Source: JACZWL01 sp046756445 (GTDB lineage: Bacteria; Pseudomonadota; Gammaproteobacteria; Steroidobacterales; Woeseiaceae). Taken from it: a stretch of 14,748 nt of DNA. Position numbers and translations under genes: made by a program. Location of the stretch: assembly GCA_046756445.1 (NCBI GenBank), contig JBHHWI010000075.1, forward strand, positions 1 through 14,748, written 5' to 3'. This document shows positions 8,113-14,741 of this stretch, one piece after another. The notes under the pieces are model-generated. The model made no database searches and was not told where the DNA came from. It saw nothing but the letters and a program-made list of their open reading frames with translations. The first letter of the stretch is position 1, and every line of letters starts with the position of its first letter.

Positions 8113-8181
8113 ATGAATGCTCACTCGGCTGAAAACCGGAACTGGTGGTGGCTGCCCCACGGGGAGTGGGCGGCTGGCTGA
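8113..8181 (+). CDS. trpL: trp operon leader peptide
   Basis: A 22-codon reading frame whose peptide contains NRNWWWLPHGEW: three consecutive TGG codons at 8143-8151 and a fourth at 8167-8169, ending at TGA 8179-8181. Four Trp in 22 residues, directly ahead of trpE and overlapping mutually exclusive RNA hairpins, is the signature of an attenuation leader peptide. When charged tRNA-Trp is scarce, a ribosome stalled on the tandem codons would cover the 5' arm of the first hairpin at 8151. The peptide itself probably has no other function. GGAGA at 8098-8102 could be a ribosome binding site at ten-nucleotide spacing. If the promoter at 8078-8106 is used, however, those bases are not transcribed and the message is leaderless. 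Confidence 0.88.
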   Translation: MNAHSAENRNWWWLPHGEWAAG

Positions 8182-8219
8182 CGTTTAGCTGAGCAGACTG
8201 AAATCAAATGCCCATCTCC
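8151..8219 (+). promoter_or_regulatory. trp attenuator: pause hairpin and antiterminator
   Basis: Segment 1 (8151-8160, GCTGCCCCAC) pairs with segment 2 (8166-8174, GTGGGCGGC) through nine pairs including one G-U, with one bulged C, forming the 1:2 pause hairpin. Segment 2 also pairs, as GGAGTGGGC (8163-8171), with segment 3, GCCCATCTCC (8210-8219), through nine pairs with a single bulged T at 8215; this is the antiterminator. Segment 3 in turn forms the terminator with 8230-8238. The tandem Trp codons end at the first base of segment 1, so stalling there would free segment 2 for the antiterminator, the classic arrangement known from enteric trp operons. Pairings were found by eye and no energies were calculated. 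Confidence 0.82.
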
Positions 8220-8245
8220 GCTGTACCGTGGGGGTGGGTTTTTTT
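8211..8245 (+). terminator. trp attenuator intrinsic terminator
   Basis: CCCATCTCC (8211-8219) pairs with GGGGGTGGG (8230-8238) through nine pairs including two G-U wobbles, with a 10-nt loop, followed immediately by seven T (8239-8245). It should form when tryptophan is plentiful and the leader peptide is fully translated, ending the transcript right before the trpE ATG at 8246. Its 5' arm is shared with the antiterminator. Its 3' arm is also the only plausible Shine-Dalgarno region of trpE. Confidence 0.85.
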
Positions 8246-9637
8246 ATGGCTATGCAGGCGCATTTCGACATCGCTGCGGACCTGGATACGCCGGTATCGG
8301 CGTATCTCAAGCTTCGGGATCTCAACCCGAGATTTCTGCTCGAGAGTGTCGAGGGCGGCGAACGGCTTGCACGGTACTCGTTCCTGGGCTTCGGTGACGC
8401 ACTCGAGGTCCGGCTCGACGACCATCTGTTCTCGATCGGAGACGAGGCGTTCCCGCGGCCGCAGACCCGCAACGACTACCTGCGCCTTCTCCGCCAAGCG
8501 ATGGCGGCCGTGCCCGAACCGAAGCCGGATGTCGATGATCTGCCGTTTTCGGGCGGGCTCGTCGGGGTCTCCGGGTACGACGTCGTGCGACTTTTCGAGA
8601 ACGTGCCGAGGCGCAGCACGCCGCAGAGGGGTATCCCGGAGGCGGCGTTTACGGCACCGTCATCCACGCTGGTCTTCGACCACCTGACCCGTCGTGTGGC
8701 ACTGCTGCACGACGGTTCCGCAGCCGAACGCGAGAACCTCCGACAGAAAGTGATAAGACTTCTGCGCGGCGCGATACCGAAAGACGGAAACACGATCAAG
8801 ACCTCGCCCGCCGCCGGCAGCATGACGGACAAGCAGTTCGCAGAGCGGGTGAAGTCATGCAAGGAATACATTGCTGCCGGCGACATCTACCAGATCGTCC
8901 TTTCGGTTCTGTTTCGTGGCGAATCGAACGTCCCTCCGTTCGAGGTATATCGCGCGCTGCGGCTGCTCAACCCGTCGCCCTACATGTTCTATCTCGAATT
9001 CGGTGACCTGAAGGTCGTCGGATCGTCACCCGAGGCACTCGTCAAGCTGAACGGAAGGGCCGCTTCCCTGAGGCCGATCGCCGGCACCGTGCCGCGTGGC
9101 GCAACGCCCGAAGAGGATCGCCAAAACGAGATCGCATTGCTGAATGACCCGAAAGAGTCTGCCGAACACGTCATGCTCGTGGACCTCGCCCGGAACGATC
9201 TGGGCCGCGTTGCGAGGGCAGGCAGCGTGCGCGTCGATCCGTATCGTGCGATCGAACGATACAGTCATGTAATGCATATCGTCAGCGGCGTGCAGGGCGA
9301 ACTCGCTCCCGAATTTGACGCGTTCGATCTTTTTGCCGCGAGCTTTCCGGCGGGCACGCTGGTTGGCGCACCGAAGGTGCGGGCGATGCAGATCATAGAG
9401 GAAATGGAGGACGTCGGCCGGGGCCTTTACGCGGGAACGGCCGGCTACTATGGCAGGAGCGGCGATATGGATCAGGCGATCACGATCCGCACACTCGTGT
9501 TCTCGGGCGACGAATACCGTTACCAGGCCGGCGCGGGGCTTGTTGCGGACAGCGTGGCCGAAAGGGAGTATCAGGAAGTGCTGGCGAAAAGCGCGATACT
9601 GCGCCGGGCTCTGGAGATCGCGGGAGAAGGATTATGA
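8246..9637 (+). CDS. trpE: Anthranilate synthase component I
   Basis: Cytosolic enzyme that, with TrpG, converts chorismate and glutamine to anthranilate, the first committed step to tryptophan. The 463-residue protein shows the N-terminal FLLES motif (about 30-34) with a later Ser, the tryptophan feedback site of this family, so allosteric inhibition is likely. The chorismate-binding core follows: NPSPYMFYLEF, GSSPEALV, IAGTVPRGATPEED (about 278-291), VDLARNDLGR, HVMHIVSG, FPAGTLVGAPK (about 367-377) and QAGAGLVADS near the end. ATG 8246 is chosen because the GGTGGG of the terminator arm lies seven nucleotides upstream; ATG 8252 and GTG 8228 or 8234 are in-frame alternatives. Its stop overlaps trpG as ATGA. 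Separate trpE and trpG distinguish it from fused TrpEG forms. Confidence 0.97.
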   Translation: MAMQAHFDIAADLDTPVSAYLKLRDLNPRFLLESVEGGERLARYSFLGFGDALEVRLDDHLFSIGDEAFPRPQTRNDYLRLLRQAMAAVPEPKPDVDDLPFSGGLVGVSGYDVVRLFENVPRRSTPQRGIPEAAFTAPSSTLVFDHLTRRVALLHDGSAAERENLRQKVIRLLRGAIPKDGNTIKTSPAAGSMTDKQFAERVKSCKEYIAAGDIYQIVLSVLFRGESNVPPFEVYRALRLLNPSPYMFYLEFGDLKVVGSSPEALVKLNGRAASLRPIAGTVPRGATPEEDRQNEIALLNDPKESAEHVMLVDLARNDLGRVARAGSVRVDPYRAIERYSHVMHIVSGVQGELAPEFDAFDLFAASFPAGTLVGAPKVRAMQIIEEMEDVGRGLYAGTAGYYGRSGDMDQAITIRTLVFSGDEYRYQAGAGLVADSVAEREYQEVLAKSAILRRALEIAGEGL

Positions 9638-10224
9638 TGCAGGGGACCGTACGCATCCTGCTGATCGATAATTACGACTCGTTCACCTATAACCTCGTGC
9701 AGGCATTTGCGGCAAAGGGCGCCGAGGTTCTGGTATATCGGAACGACGCCATCGACACCGAGCAAGCCGTGGCGCTCGCGCCGACGCATCTCGTCGTCTC
9801 GCCCGGCCCGGGGCGGCCCGAAGAGGCGGGCGTGTCGCTTGCAATGATCGGTGTATTTGCGAAAAAAGTGCCGGTTCTCGGCGTTTGTCTCGGTCATCAA
9901 TGTCTCGTCAACCACTTCGGCGGCAAGATCGTGCGCGCCGAACGCCTGATGCACGGCAAGACCTCCATGGTACGACACGACAACAGGACCCTGTTTGCGG
10001 GGCTCGCGCAGCCGTTCGAGGCAGGCCGCTATCATTCATTGTGTGCGGAGCAGCAATCACTGCCCGAGGTTCTCGAGCTGACCGCGCAAACGGACCGGGG
10101 AGAAATCATGGGTGTCAGGCACAGGGGGCTGCCGCTCGAGGGCGTGCAGTTCCACCCCGAGAGCGTGTTGACACCGGAGGGCGACAAGTTGATGGGAAAC
10201 TTCATGAAGATGAAAGGACCATGA
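9634..10224 (+). CDS. trpG: Anthranilate synthase glutamine amidotransferase, component II
   Basis: Class I glutamine amidotransferase that hydrolyses glutamine and passes ammonia to TrpE. In many bacteria the same subunit also serves PabB in folate synthesis; the sequence cannot decide this. The 196-residue protein starts LLIDNYDSFTYNLVQ and has the oxyanion-loop SPGPGRPEEAG, the nucleophile elbow GVCLGHQ (Cys85), a HGKTS segment, and the HPES pair (His174, Glu176) completing the catalytic triad. The ATG at 9634 overlaps the trpE stop (ATGA) and has AGAAGG upstream; a second ATG follows at 9637. It is a free-standing TrpG, not fused to TrpD as in E. coli. It ends overlapping trpD, again as ATGA. 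Confidence 0.97.
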   Translation: MMQGTVRILLIDNYDSFTYNLVQAFAAKGAEVLVYRNDAIDTEQAVALAPTHLVVSPGPGRPEEAGVSLAMIGVFAKKVPVLGVCLGHQCLVNHFGGKIVRAERLMHGKTSMVRHDNRTLFAGLAQPFEAGRYHSLCAEQQSLPEVLELTAQTDRGEIMGVRHRGLPLEGVQFHPESVLTPEGDKLMGNFMKMKGP

Positions 10225-11240
10225 GCCACAGCCAAACTCTGGAACGGATCCTCGACGGCGAGTCGCTGACCGAGGCGGAGGCTGGTGCGCTCATGCATGA
10301 CCTGGCCGCGGGCGATATGCCGCAGGCCCTGGGCGGCGCGTTGCTGGGGGGTCTAAGGGCAAAGGGAGAGACTGCGGACGAGATACGCGGCTTCGCCCTG
10401 GCAATGCGCGAACTCGCGCTGCATCCGGCAATTCCGGACGGAAGCCCGACAGTCGATACCGTAGGCACCGGCGGCGACGGCTCGGGCAGCCTGAACCTGT
10501 CGACCGGAACGGGGCTTCTGGCGGCGGCCTGCGGCGCAAGGGTCGTCAAACACGGCAACCGTTCGATCTCGAGCAAATCGGGCAGCGCCGACGTGCTCGA
10601 GCAACTCGGCGTGCCGCTGCCGCTCGACGAGCAGATGGTCATCGATTGCCTCGAGGCGACCAGCTTCACTTTTCTGTTCGCGCCCGCGTATCACCCGGCC
10701 ATGAAATCGATCATGCCCGTGCGCAATGCGCTCGGTGTGCGGACTATCTTCAACATGCTGGGGCCGCTGACCAATCCGGCGGCAACGCCATTTCAGCTGA
10801 TCGGCGCATTCAGCAGGGATGCGGCCAGACTGATGGCGGATACATTTGCAGGCATGCCGATCGGCAGGGCGTTTGTGGTGCATGGCGAACCCGGCTGGGA
10901 CGAGGCGACGCCGGTGGGAGAGTTCGTGCTTTACGACGTCCGAAACGGGTCGGTGGAACAGGTCGTTAGAACCCCGGAGGAGTACGGGCTGGAGCGCTGC
11001 AGGCCCGAGGCGCTTGCCGGCGGCGATGCGGCGCACAATGCGAATGCGCTTCGTCGGGTCTTTTCAAACCAGGATAAGGGACCGCACCGCGATGCATTAC
11101 TGATGGGCACATCACTCGTGCTGGAAGTGCTCGGCATGGCAAGGCATGCAAGAGAAGGTGTCGACATGGCGGCGGCGGCTATCGACAGCGGCGCCGCGGC
11201 AAAACTGCTGGATGCGCTGAAACGGCATTTCGAACCGTAA
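10221..11240 (+). CDS. trpD: Anthranilate phosphoribosyltransferase
   Basis: Transfers phosphoribose from PRPP to anthranilate, giving N-(5-phosphoribosyl)anthranilate. The 339-residue protein has the small helical N-terminal domain (about 1-70), then the diphosphate-binding DTVGTGGDGSGS (79-90), LNLST, VVKHGNRSISSKSGSADVLE (108-127), and the anthranilate-side segment HPAMKSIMPVRNALGVRTIF with MLGPLTNPA (about 158-187). The real start is ATG 10221, which overlaps the trpG stop by ATGA and has AAAGGA just ahead; the open frame extends further left only as a shadow inside trpG. It ends with TAA sharing one base with the trpC ATG. Confidence 0.97.
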   Translation: MSHSQTLERILDGESLTEAEAGALMHDLAAGDMPQALGGALLGGLRAKGETADEIRGFALAMRELALHPAIPDGSPTVDTVGTGGDGSGSLNLSTGTGLLAAACGARVVKHGNRSISSKSGSADVLEQLGVPLPLDEQMVIDCLEATSFTFLFAPAYHPAMKSIMPVRNALGVRTIFNMLGPLTNPAATPFQLIGAFSRDAARLMADTFAGMPIGRAFVVHGEPGWDEATPVGEFVLYDVRNGSVEQVVRTPEEYGLERCRPEALAGGDAAHNANALRRVFSNQDKGPHRDALLMGTSLVLEVLGMARHAREGVDMAAAAIDSGAAAKLLDALKRHFEP

Positions 11241-12052
11241 TGGGCGATTTTCTGAAAACGATGGCGAAAGCAAGTGCCGACAGAGCCGAGGCGGCGAGGG
11301 GCGCGGTGCGATCTGCCGAACTGGACCGGCCGATCGTTCCGCTGGATCTGAACACCTTCGACGTGATCGCCGAACTCAAGAGCCGCTCGCCATCGGAAGG
11401 CGAAATTGCTCCGGAATCTTCGAGCCGAGGCGATCAGGCGGCGCGCTATGCTGCCGGCGGTGCCGCCGTGATTTCCGTGCTGACAGAGCCGACGCAATTT
11501 GCCGGTCGGCTTGCTCATCTGGACGAGGTTGTCGGCGCTGTCGGGTCCGTGCCCGTGATGCGCAAGGATTTTCTCGTGGACCCGGCGCAGATACTCGAAG
11601 CGAGAGCGGTGGGGGCAAGCGGCGTTTTGCTCATCGTGACCATGTTGTCGGACGGGCAAATCCGGGACATGCTGAATTGCGCCTATGACCATTCGATGTT
11701 CGTCCTGCTGGAGTCGTTCGATGAGCAGGATCTCGAGCGCGCTCGCGCATTGCTCGATGGGCCGCGGCACGGCGAGCAGGCTCAGGCGGGACAACTCCTG
11801 TTCGGCGTCAACACGCGTGACCTCCGCACGCTGCATGTCGATCCGGAGCGCTTGAAGGCACTTGCGCCGGCCCTGCCCGACGACGTCATCTGTGTGGCCG
11901 AAAGCGGCCTGAACAGCGCGCATGATGCGGCCGCCGTGGCAGGCTGGGGTTACCGCCTGGCGCTGGTCGGCACTGCGCTGATGCGCAGCGACGATCCGCA
12001 GCAGTTGATTACCGAAATGCTCGATGCCGGCCGCGATCGGAGAGCCGCGTGA
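11240..12052 (+). CDS. trpC: Indole-3-glycerol phosphate synthase
   Basis: Converts carboxyphenylaminodeoxyribulose phosphate to indole-3-glycerol phosphate with loss of CO2 and water. It is a 270-residue single-domain (beta-alpha)8 barrel, not fused to TrpF as in E. coli. Catalytic landmarks: AELKSRSPSEG with Lys47, VISVLTEPTQFAG, MRKDFLVDP with Lys109, LLES with Glu158, GVNTRDL with Asn191 and Arg193, and AESGL with Glu221 and Ser222, then VGTALMR. The loop after SPS reads EGEIAPESSS rather than the usual KGxIRxDFDP, so the first barrel loop is divergent while the core residues remain. The ATG shares its first base with the trpD stop (TAATG), and its own stop overlaps the trpF GTG. Confidence 0.96.
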   Translation: MGDFLKTMAKASADRAEAARGAVRSAELDRPIVPLDLNTFDVIAELKSRSPSEGEIAPESSSRGDQAARYAAGGAAVISVLTEPTQFAGRLAHLDEVVGAVGSVPVMRKDFLVDPAQILEARAVGASGVLLIVTMLSDGQIRDMLNCAYDHSMFVLLESFDEQDLERARALLDGPRHGEQAQAGQLLFGVNTRDLRTLHVDPERLKALAPALPDDVICVAESGLNSAHDAAAVAGWGYRLALVGTALMRSDDPQQLITEMLDAGRDRRAA

Positions 12053-12654
12053 GCTGCCTGGTCAAGATCTGTGGCATGAAGCACAAAGCGGCCGTCGACG
12101 CAGCCGTTGAGGCCGGTGCAGACGCGGTCGGTTTCGTGTTCGCAGAATCGGTAAGACAGGTCACGCCGCGGCACGCGGCATTCATCGCGGCGAACGTCCC
12201 CGAGCATGTATTGCGTGTTGCCGTCATGCTGCACCCGACAGCGACCGAGTGGCAGGAGGTGCAGTCAATTTTTTGCCCGGATGTTTTGCAGACGGATCTC
12301 GATGATTTCGAACATCTGGATGTACCGGACGATATAGCCAGATGGCCGGTGATTCGCGAGGGCAAGGTTCCGGAGAACACAGATCTGCCCCATACGTTCG
12401 TGTACGAAGGCGCCAGAAGCGGTCGCGGCGAGGCCGCCGACTGGGACGTGGCGAGCGGACTCGCCAAGAAGGCCAGACTGGTCCTGGCGGGCGGGCTCGA
12501 TCGCCAGAACGTTGCCGAAGCGATCCGGCGGGTCGGGCCGTTCGGCGTCGATGTATCCAGTTCTGTCGAATGCTCCCCGGGAGAGAAGGACCCGGATCTG
12601 ATTCGCGCTTTTATAGAGAGGGTAAGGGAAACGCCGAACCCGCGGAGCAAGTAA
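12049..12654 (+). CDS. trpF: Phosphoribosylanthranilate isomerase
   Basis: Catalyses the Amadori rearrangement of phosphoribosylanthranilate between the TrpD and TrpC steps. The 201-residue barrel begins VKICGM with the catalytic Cys8 and ends with VLAGGLDRQNV (145-154), FGVDVSSSVE (165-174) and SPGEKDPDLI, all family marks. Several usually conserved segments differ: the VQLHG strand is replaced by VLQTDLDDF, and the LLDS...GGTGKTFDW region reads FVYEGARSGRGEAADW. Thus the position of the usual general acid Asp (Asp126 in Thermotoga maritima numbering, from memory) seems to hold Glu120. Because the rest of the pathway is complete here, I still take it as the functional isomerase. Start is GTG at 12049, overlapping the trpC stop as GTGA. 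Confidence 0.93.
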   Translation: MSCLVKICGMKHKAAVDAAVEAGADAVGFVFAESVRQVTPRHAAFIAANVPEHVLRVAVMLHPTATEWQEVQSIFCPDVLQTDLDDFEHLDVPDDIARWPVIREGKVPENTDLPHTFVYEGARSGRGEAADWDVASGLAKKARLVLAGGLDRQNVAEAIRRVGPFGVDVSSSVECSPGEKDPDLIRAFIERVRETPNPRSK

Positions 12655-12670
12655 CCATGGAGCACACCTG

Positions 12671-13924
12671 ATGAAGGCAACCCTCGATGCCGGGGAGAAA
12701 TCGGCGCTGCTGAACGCCTCGATCAACGGCGAGCTGCCGGACCGGCGGGGCCGTTTCGGGCCGTTCGGCGGCCGGTATGTGCCGGAGACGCTGGTTCCGG
12801 CATTTCAGCGCCTGGAGCAAGGCGTAGAGAAACACCTCAAGTCACCGGAGTTTCAGGCCGAGTACAACAAGGAGTTGCACGAGTGGGTGGGGCGCCCAAC
12901 GGCACTGAGTCTCGCGCCACGTCTCGGCGAACGATGGGGCGCACAGGTGTGGATCAAGCGTGAAGACCTGGCGCACACCGGTGCGCACAAGATCAATAAC
13001 GCGATCGGCCAGGCCCTGCTGGCCAGGCGGCTGGGCGCAAAGCGTGTCATTGCCGAGACCGGCGCCGGCCAGCATGGGGTCGCCGCTGCCGCCGCCTGCG
13101 CGAGAGTCGGCCTGCCCTGCAGTGTCTACATGGGCACGGTCGACATCGAGCGGCAGGCGCCGAACGTCGATCGAATGCACCGCCTGGGCGCCGAAGTGCT
13201 GCCGGTTGAAACCGGTGACAAGACCCTGCGAGCCGCCATCGACGAAGCGATGCGCGCATGGGTCTCGGATCCATTCGGTATTTACTATCTGCTGGGCTCG
13301 GCAGTCGGCGCGCATCCCTATCCCTACCTGGTGCGCGAGCTTCAATCGGTGATCGGCGCCGAGGCGCGCCGGCAGATGCTGGAGATCGCCGGCGGTCTGC
13401 CTGACGCGGCATTTGCCTGCGTCGGCGGCGGCTCCAATGCGATAGGGCTTTTTTACCCTCTTCTATCCGATGATATCGAACTGATAGGCGTCGAGGCGGG
13501 CGGCACCGGAGAGGGGTTGGGACAGAATGCCGCAACGCTCGCGACCGGAACAGCCGGCGTGCTGCAGGGTTGCTACTCACTGGTCCTGCAAAACGACGAC
13601 GGGCAGGTCCAGGAGACGCACTCCATTTCCGCGGGACTCGATTACTCCGGCGTCGGACCGGAGCACGCTTTGCTGCAGGCCCTCGGCAGGGTCACGTATC
13701 TGACGGCAAGCGATGACGAAGCGCTCGAGGCACTCTGGGAACTCTGTGAGGCCGAGGGCATCCTCACGGCGCTGGAAACAGCGCATGCCTATGCTGCGGC
13801 GAAGCGCTGGACCAAAGACAATCCCGGCAAACGGATTCTGATCGGCAACTCGGGCCGGGGCGACAAGGACATGCCGACGCTGACAAAATATCCGGCGAGG
13901 ACCCGAGGCCGTGCGGCCGCATGA
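12671..13924 (+). CDS. trpB: Tryptophan synthase beta chain
   Basis: PLP enzyme that condenses indole, delivered from TrpA through an internal tunnel, with serine to make tryptophan. The 417-residue protein shows RFGPFGGRYVPET (28-40), the PLP lysine in HTGAHKINNA (Lys107), AETGAGQHG (128-135, catalytic Glu129), the phosphate-binding GGGSNAIG (252-259), SISAGLDYSGVGPEH and SGRGDKD (394-400). It has the length and features of the ordinary TrpB1 type that pairs with TrpA. EGILTALETAHA carries Thr where many homologues have Pro, a minor variation. The ATG follows the trpF stop by 16 nt and has GGAG eight nucleotides upstream, the only operon junction without overlap. The last codons overlap trpA by 14 nt. 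Confidence 0.98.
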   Translation: MKATLDAGEKSALLNASINGELPDRRGRFGPFGGRYVPETLVPAFQRLEQGVEKHLKSPEFQAEYNKELHEWVGRPTALSLAPRLGERWGAQVWIKREDLAHTGAHKINNAIGQALLARRLGAKRVIAETGAGQHGVAAAAACARVGLPCSVYMGTVDIERQAPNVDRMHRLGAEVLPVETGDKTLRAAIDEAMRAWVSDPFGIYYLLGSAVGAHPYPYLVRELQSVIGAEARRQMLEIAGGLPDAAFACVGGGSNAIGLFYPLLSDDIELIGVEAGGTGEGLGQNAATLATGTAGVLQGCYSLVLQNDDGQVQETHSISAGLDYSGVGPEHALLQALGRVTYLTASDDEALEALWELCEAEGILTALETAHAYAAAKRWTKDNPGKRILIGNSGRGDKDMPTLTKYPARTRGRAAA

Positions 13925-14705
13925 ATCGATAAGCGCGGCGATCGAAGCGGCCAGGGCCGCCGGCAGAACGGGGCTCGTTCCGTTCATCACTGCGGGATAC
14001 CCGGAACCCGCAAAGTTTCCGGACACATTGCTATCAGTCGCAGCATTCGGTGACGTGCTTGAAATAGGCGTGCCCTTTTCCGATCCGATGGCGGACGGCA
14101 TGACGATTCAGAGATCGAGTTTCATCGCGATCCAAAAGGGCGTCACGCTGAAATGGATCTTCGATCAACTCGAATTGATCAGGGGCGAGATCGGGATCCC
14201 GATCGTTCTGATGTCCTACCTCAACCCGTTACTCGCATTCGGATTCGAACAACTCGCCGACCGGGCGCTCTATACCGGTGTTTGCGGAATCATCGTGCCG
14301 GACTTACCGTACGAAGAATGCGGAGAGATCCGTGATGTACTGGAAAGCAGAGGCATCGGCCTGATCCAGCTCGTCACGCCCGCAACGCCACCGGGCAGGC
14401 TGGAGATGCTCGCCAATGAGTCGCGCGGCTTTCTGTATGCGGTGACGATCACCGGAATCACGGGTGGGACAAAAGGACTGCCCCCCGACCTGGCCGATTA
14501 TCTGGATAGGGTGTCTTCGGCATCGGCCCTGCCGGTTTGCGCGGGCTTCGGCATCCGGACGGCGCAAGACGTCGTGAGCGTCGGCAAGCACGCTGCCGGC
14601 GCAATCGTCGGCTCTGCGCTCGTCGAGGTGCTCGAGAACGGCGAAGACCCGGCAGAATTCCTCAAGAACCTCAGGTGCCGGAGCGAACTTTCCGAACTTT
14701 CCTAA
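13911..14705 (+). CDS. trpA: Tryptophan synthase alpha chain
   Basis: Cleaves indole-3-glycerol phosphate to indole and glyceraldehyde-3-phosphate in complex with TrpB. The 264-residue barrel shows LVPFITAGYP (22-31), EIGVPFSDPMADG with the catalytic Glu51 and Asp62, TIQRSS, VLMSYLNPLLAFG, GIIVPDLPYEE, GFLYAVTITGITG, and the phosphate-site segments CAGFGIR and GAIVGSALVE. The start is a GTG at 13911, inside the end of trpB; GAGG lies ten nucleotides upstream and there is no in-frame ATG before the conserved core. The C-terminal residues CRSELSELS are encoded within a direct repeat that continues past the stop, so the tail may be a recent local change. It is the last recognisable gene of the trp operon. 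Confidence 0.96.
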   Translation: MRPHESISAAIEAARAAGRTGLVPFITAGYPEPAKFPDTLLSVAAFGDVLEIGVPFSDPMADGMTIQRSSFIAIQKGVTLKWIFDQLELIRGEIGIPIVLMSYLNPLLAFGFEQLADRALYTGVCGIIVPDLPYEECGEIRDVLESRGIGLIQLVTPATPPGRLEMLANESRGFLYAVTITGITGGTKGLPPDLADYLDRVSSASALPVCAGFGIRTAQDVVSVGKHAAGAIVGSALVEVLENGEDPAEFLKNLRCRSELSELS

Positions 14706-14741
14706 CTTGACTTGAGGTGCCGGAGCGAACTTTCCGAACTT
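14673..14741 (+). repeat. 27-nt direct repeat, 42-nt period, at the 3' end of trpA
   Basis: The 27 bases at 14673-14699, beginning AGGTGCCGGAGCG, recur exactly at 14715-14741. The first copy lies within the last codons of trpA and the second lies after the stop. Inside the first copy, GAACTTTCC is itself tandem (14685-14693 and 14694-14702). The window ends 7 nt after the second copy, so further copies cannot be seen. Origin by local duplication, a short repeat family or an assembly-end artefact are all possible. Confidence 0.85.

Noticed and set aside
6844..8160. 438-codon minus-strand reading frame
   Set aside because: It is a shadow of the SLC13-type permease and the trp leader region. 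It is rich in His, Arg and Gln with no domain, and it would run through the trp promoter.
9885..10220. Upstream extension of the trpD frame
   Set aside because: This stretch is out-of-frame reading of trpG. Homology begins at ATG 10221, which overlaps the trpG stop as ATGA.
10931..11923. 330-codon minus-strand reading frame
   Set aside because: It is antisense to trpD and trpC, both clearly real. No domain is visible and no promoter or ribosome binding site was seen.
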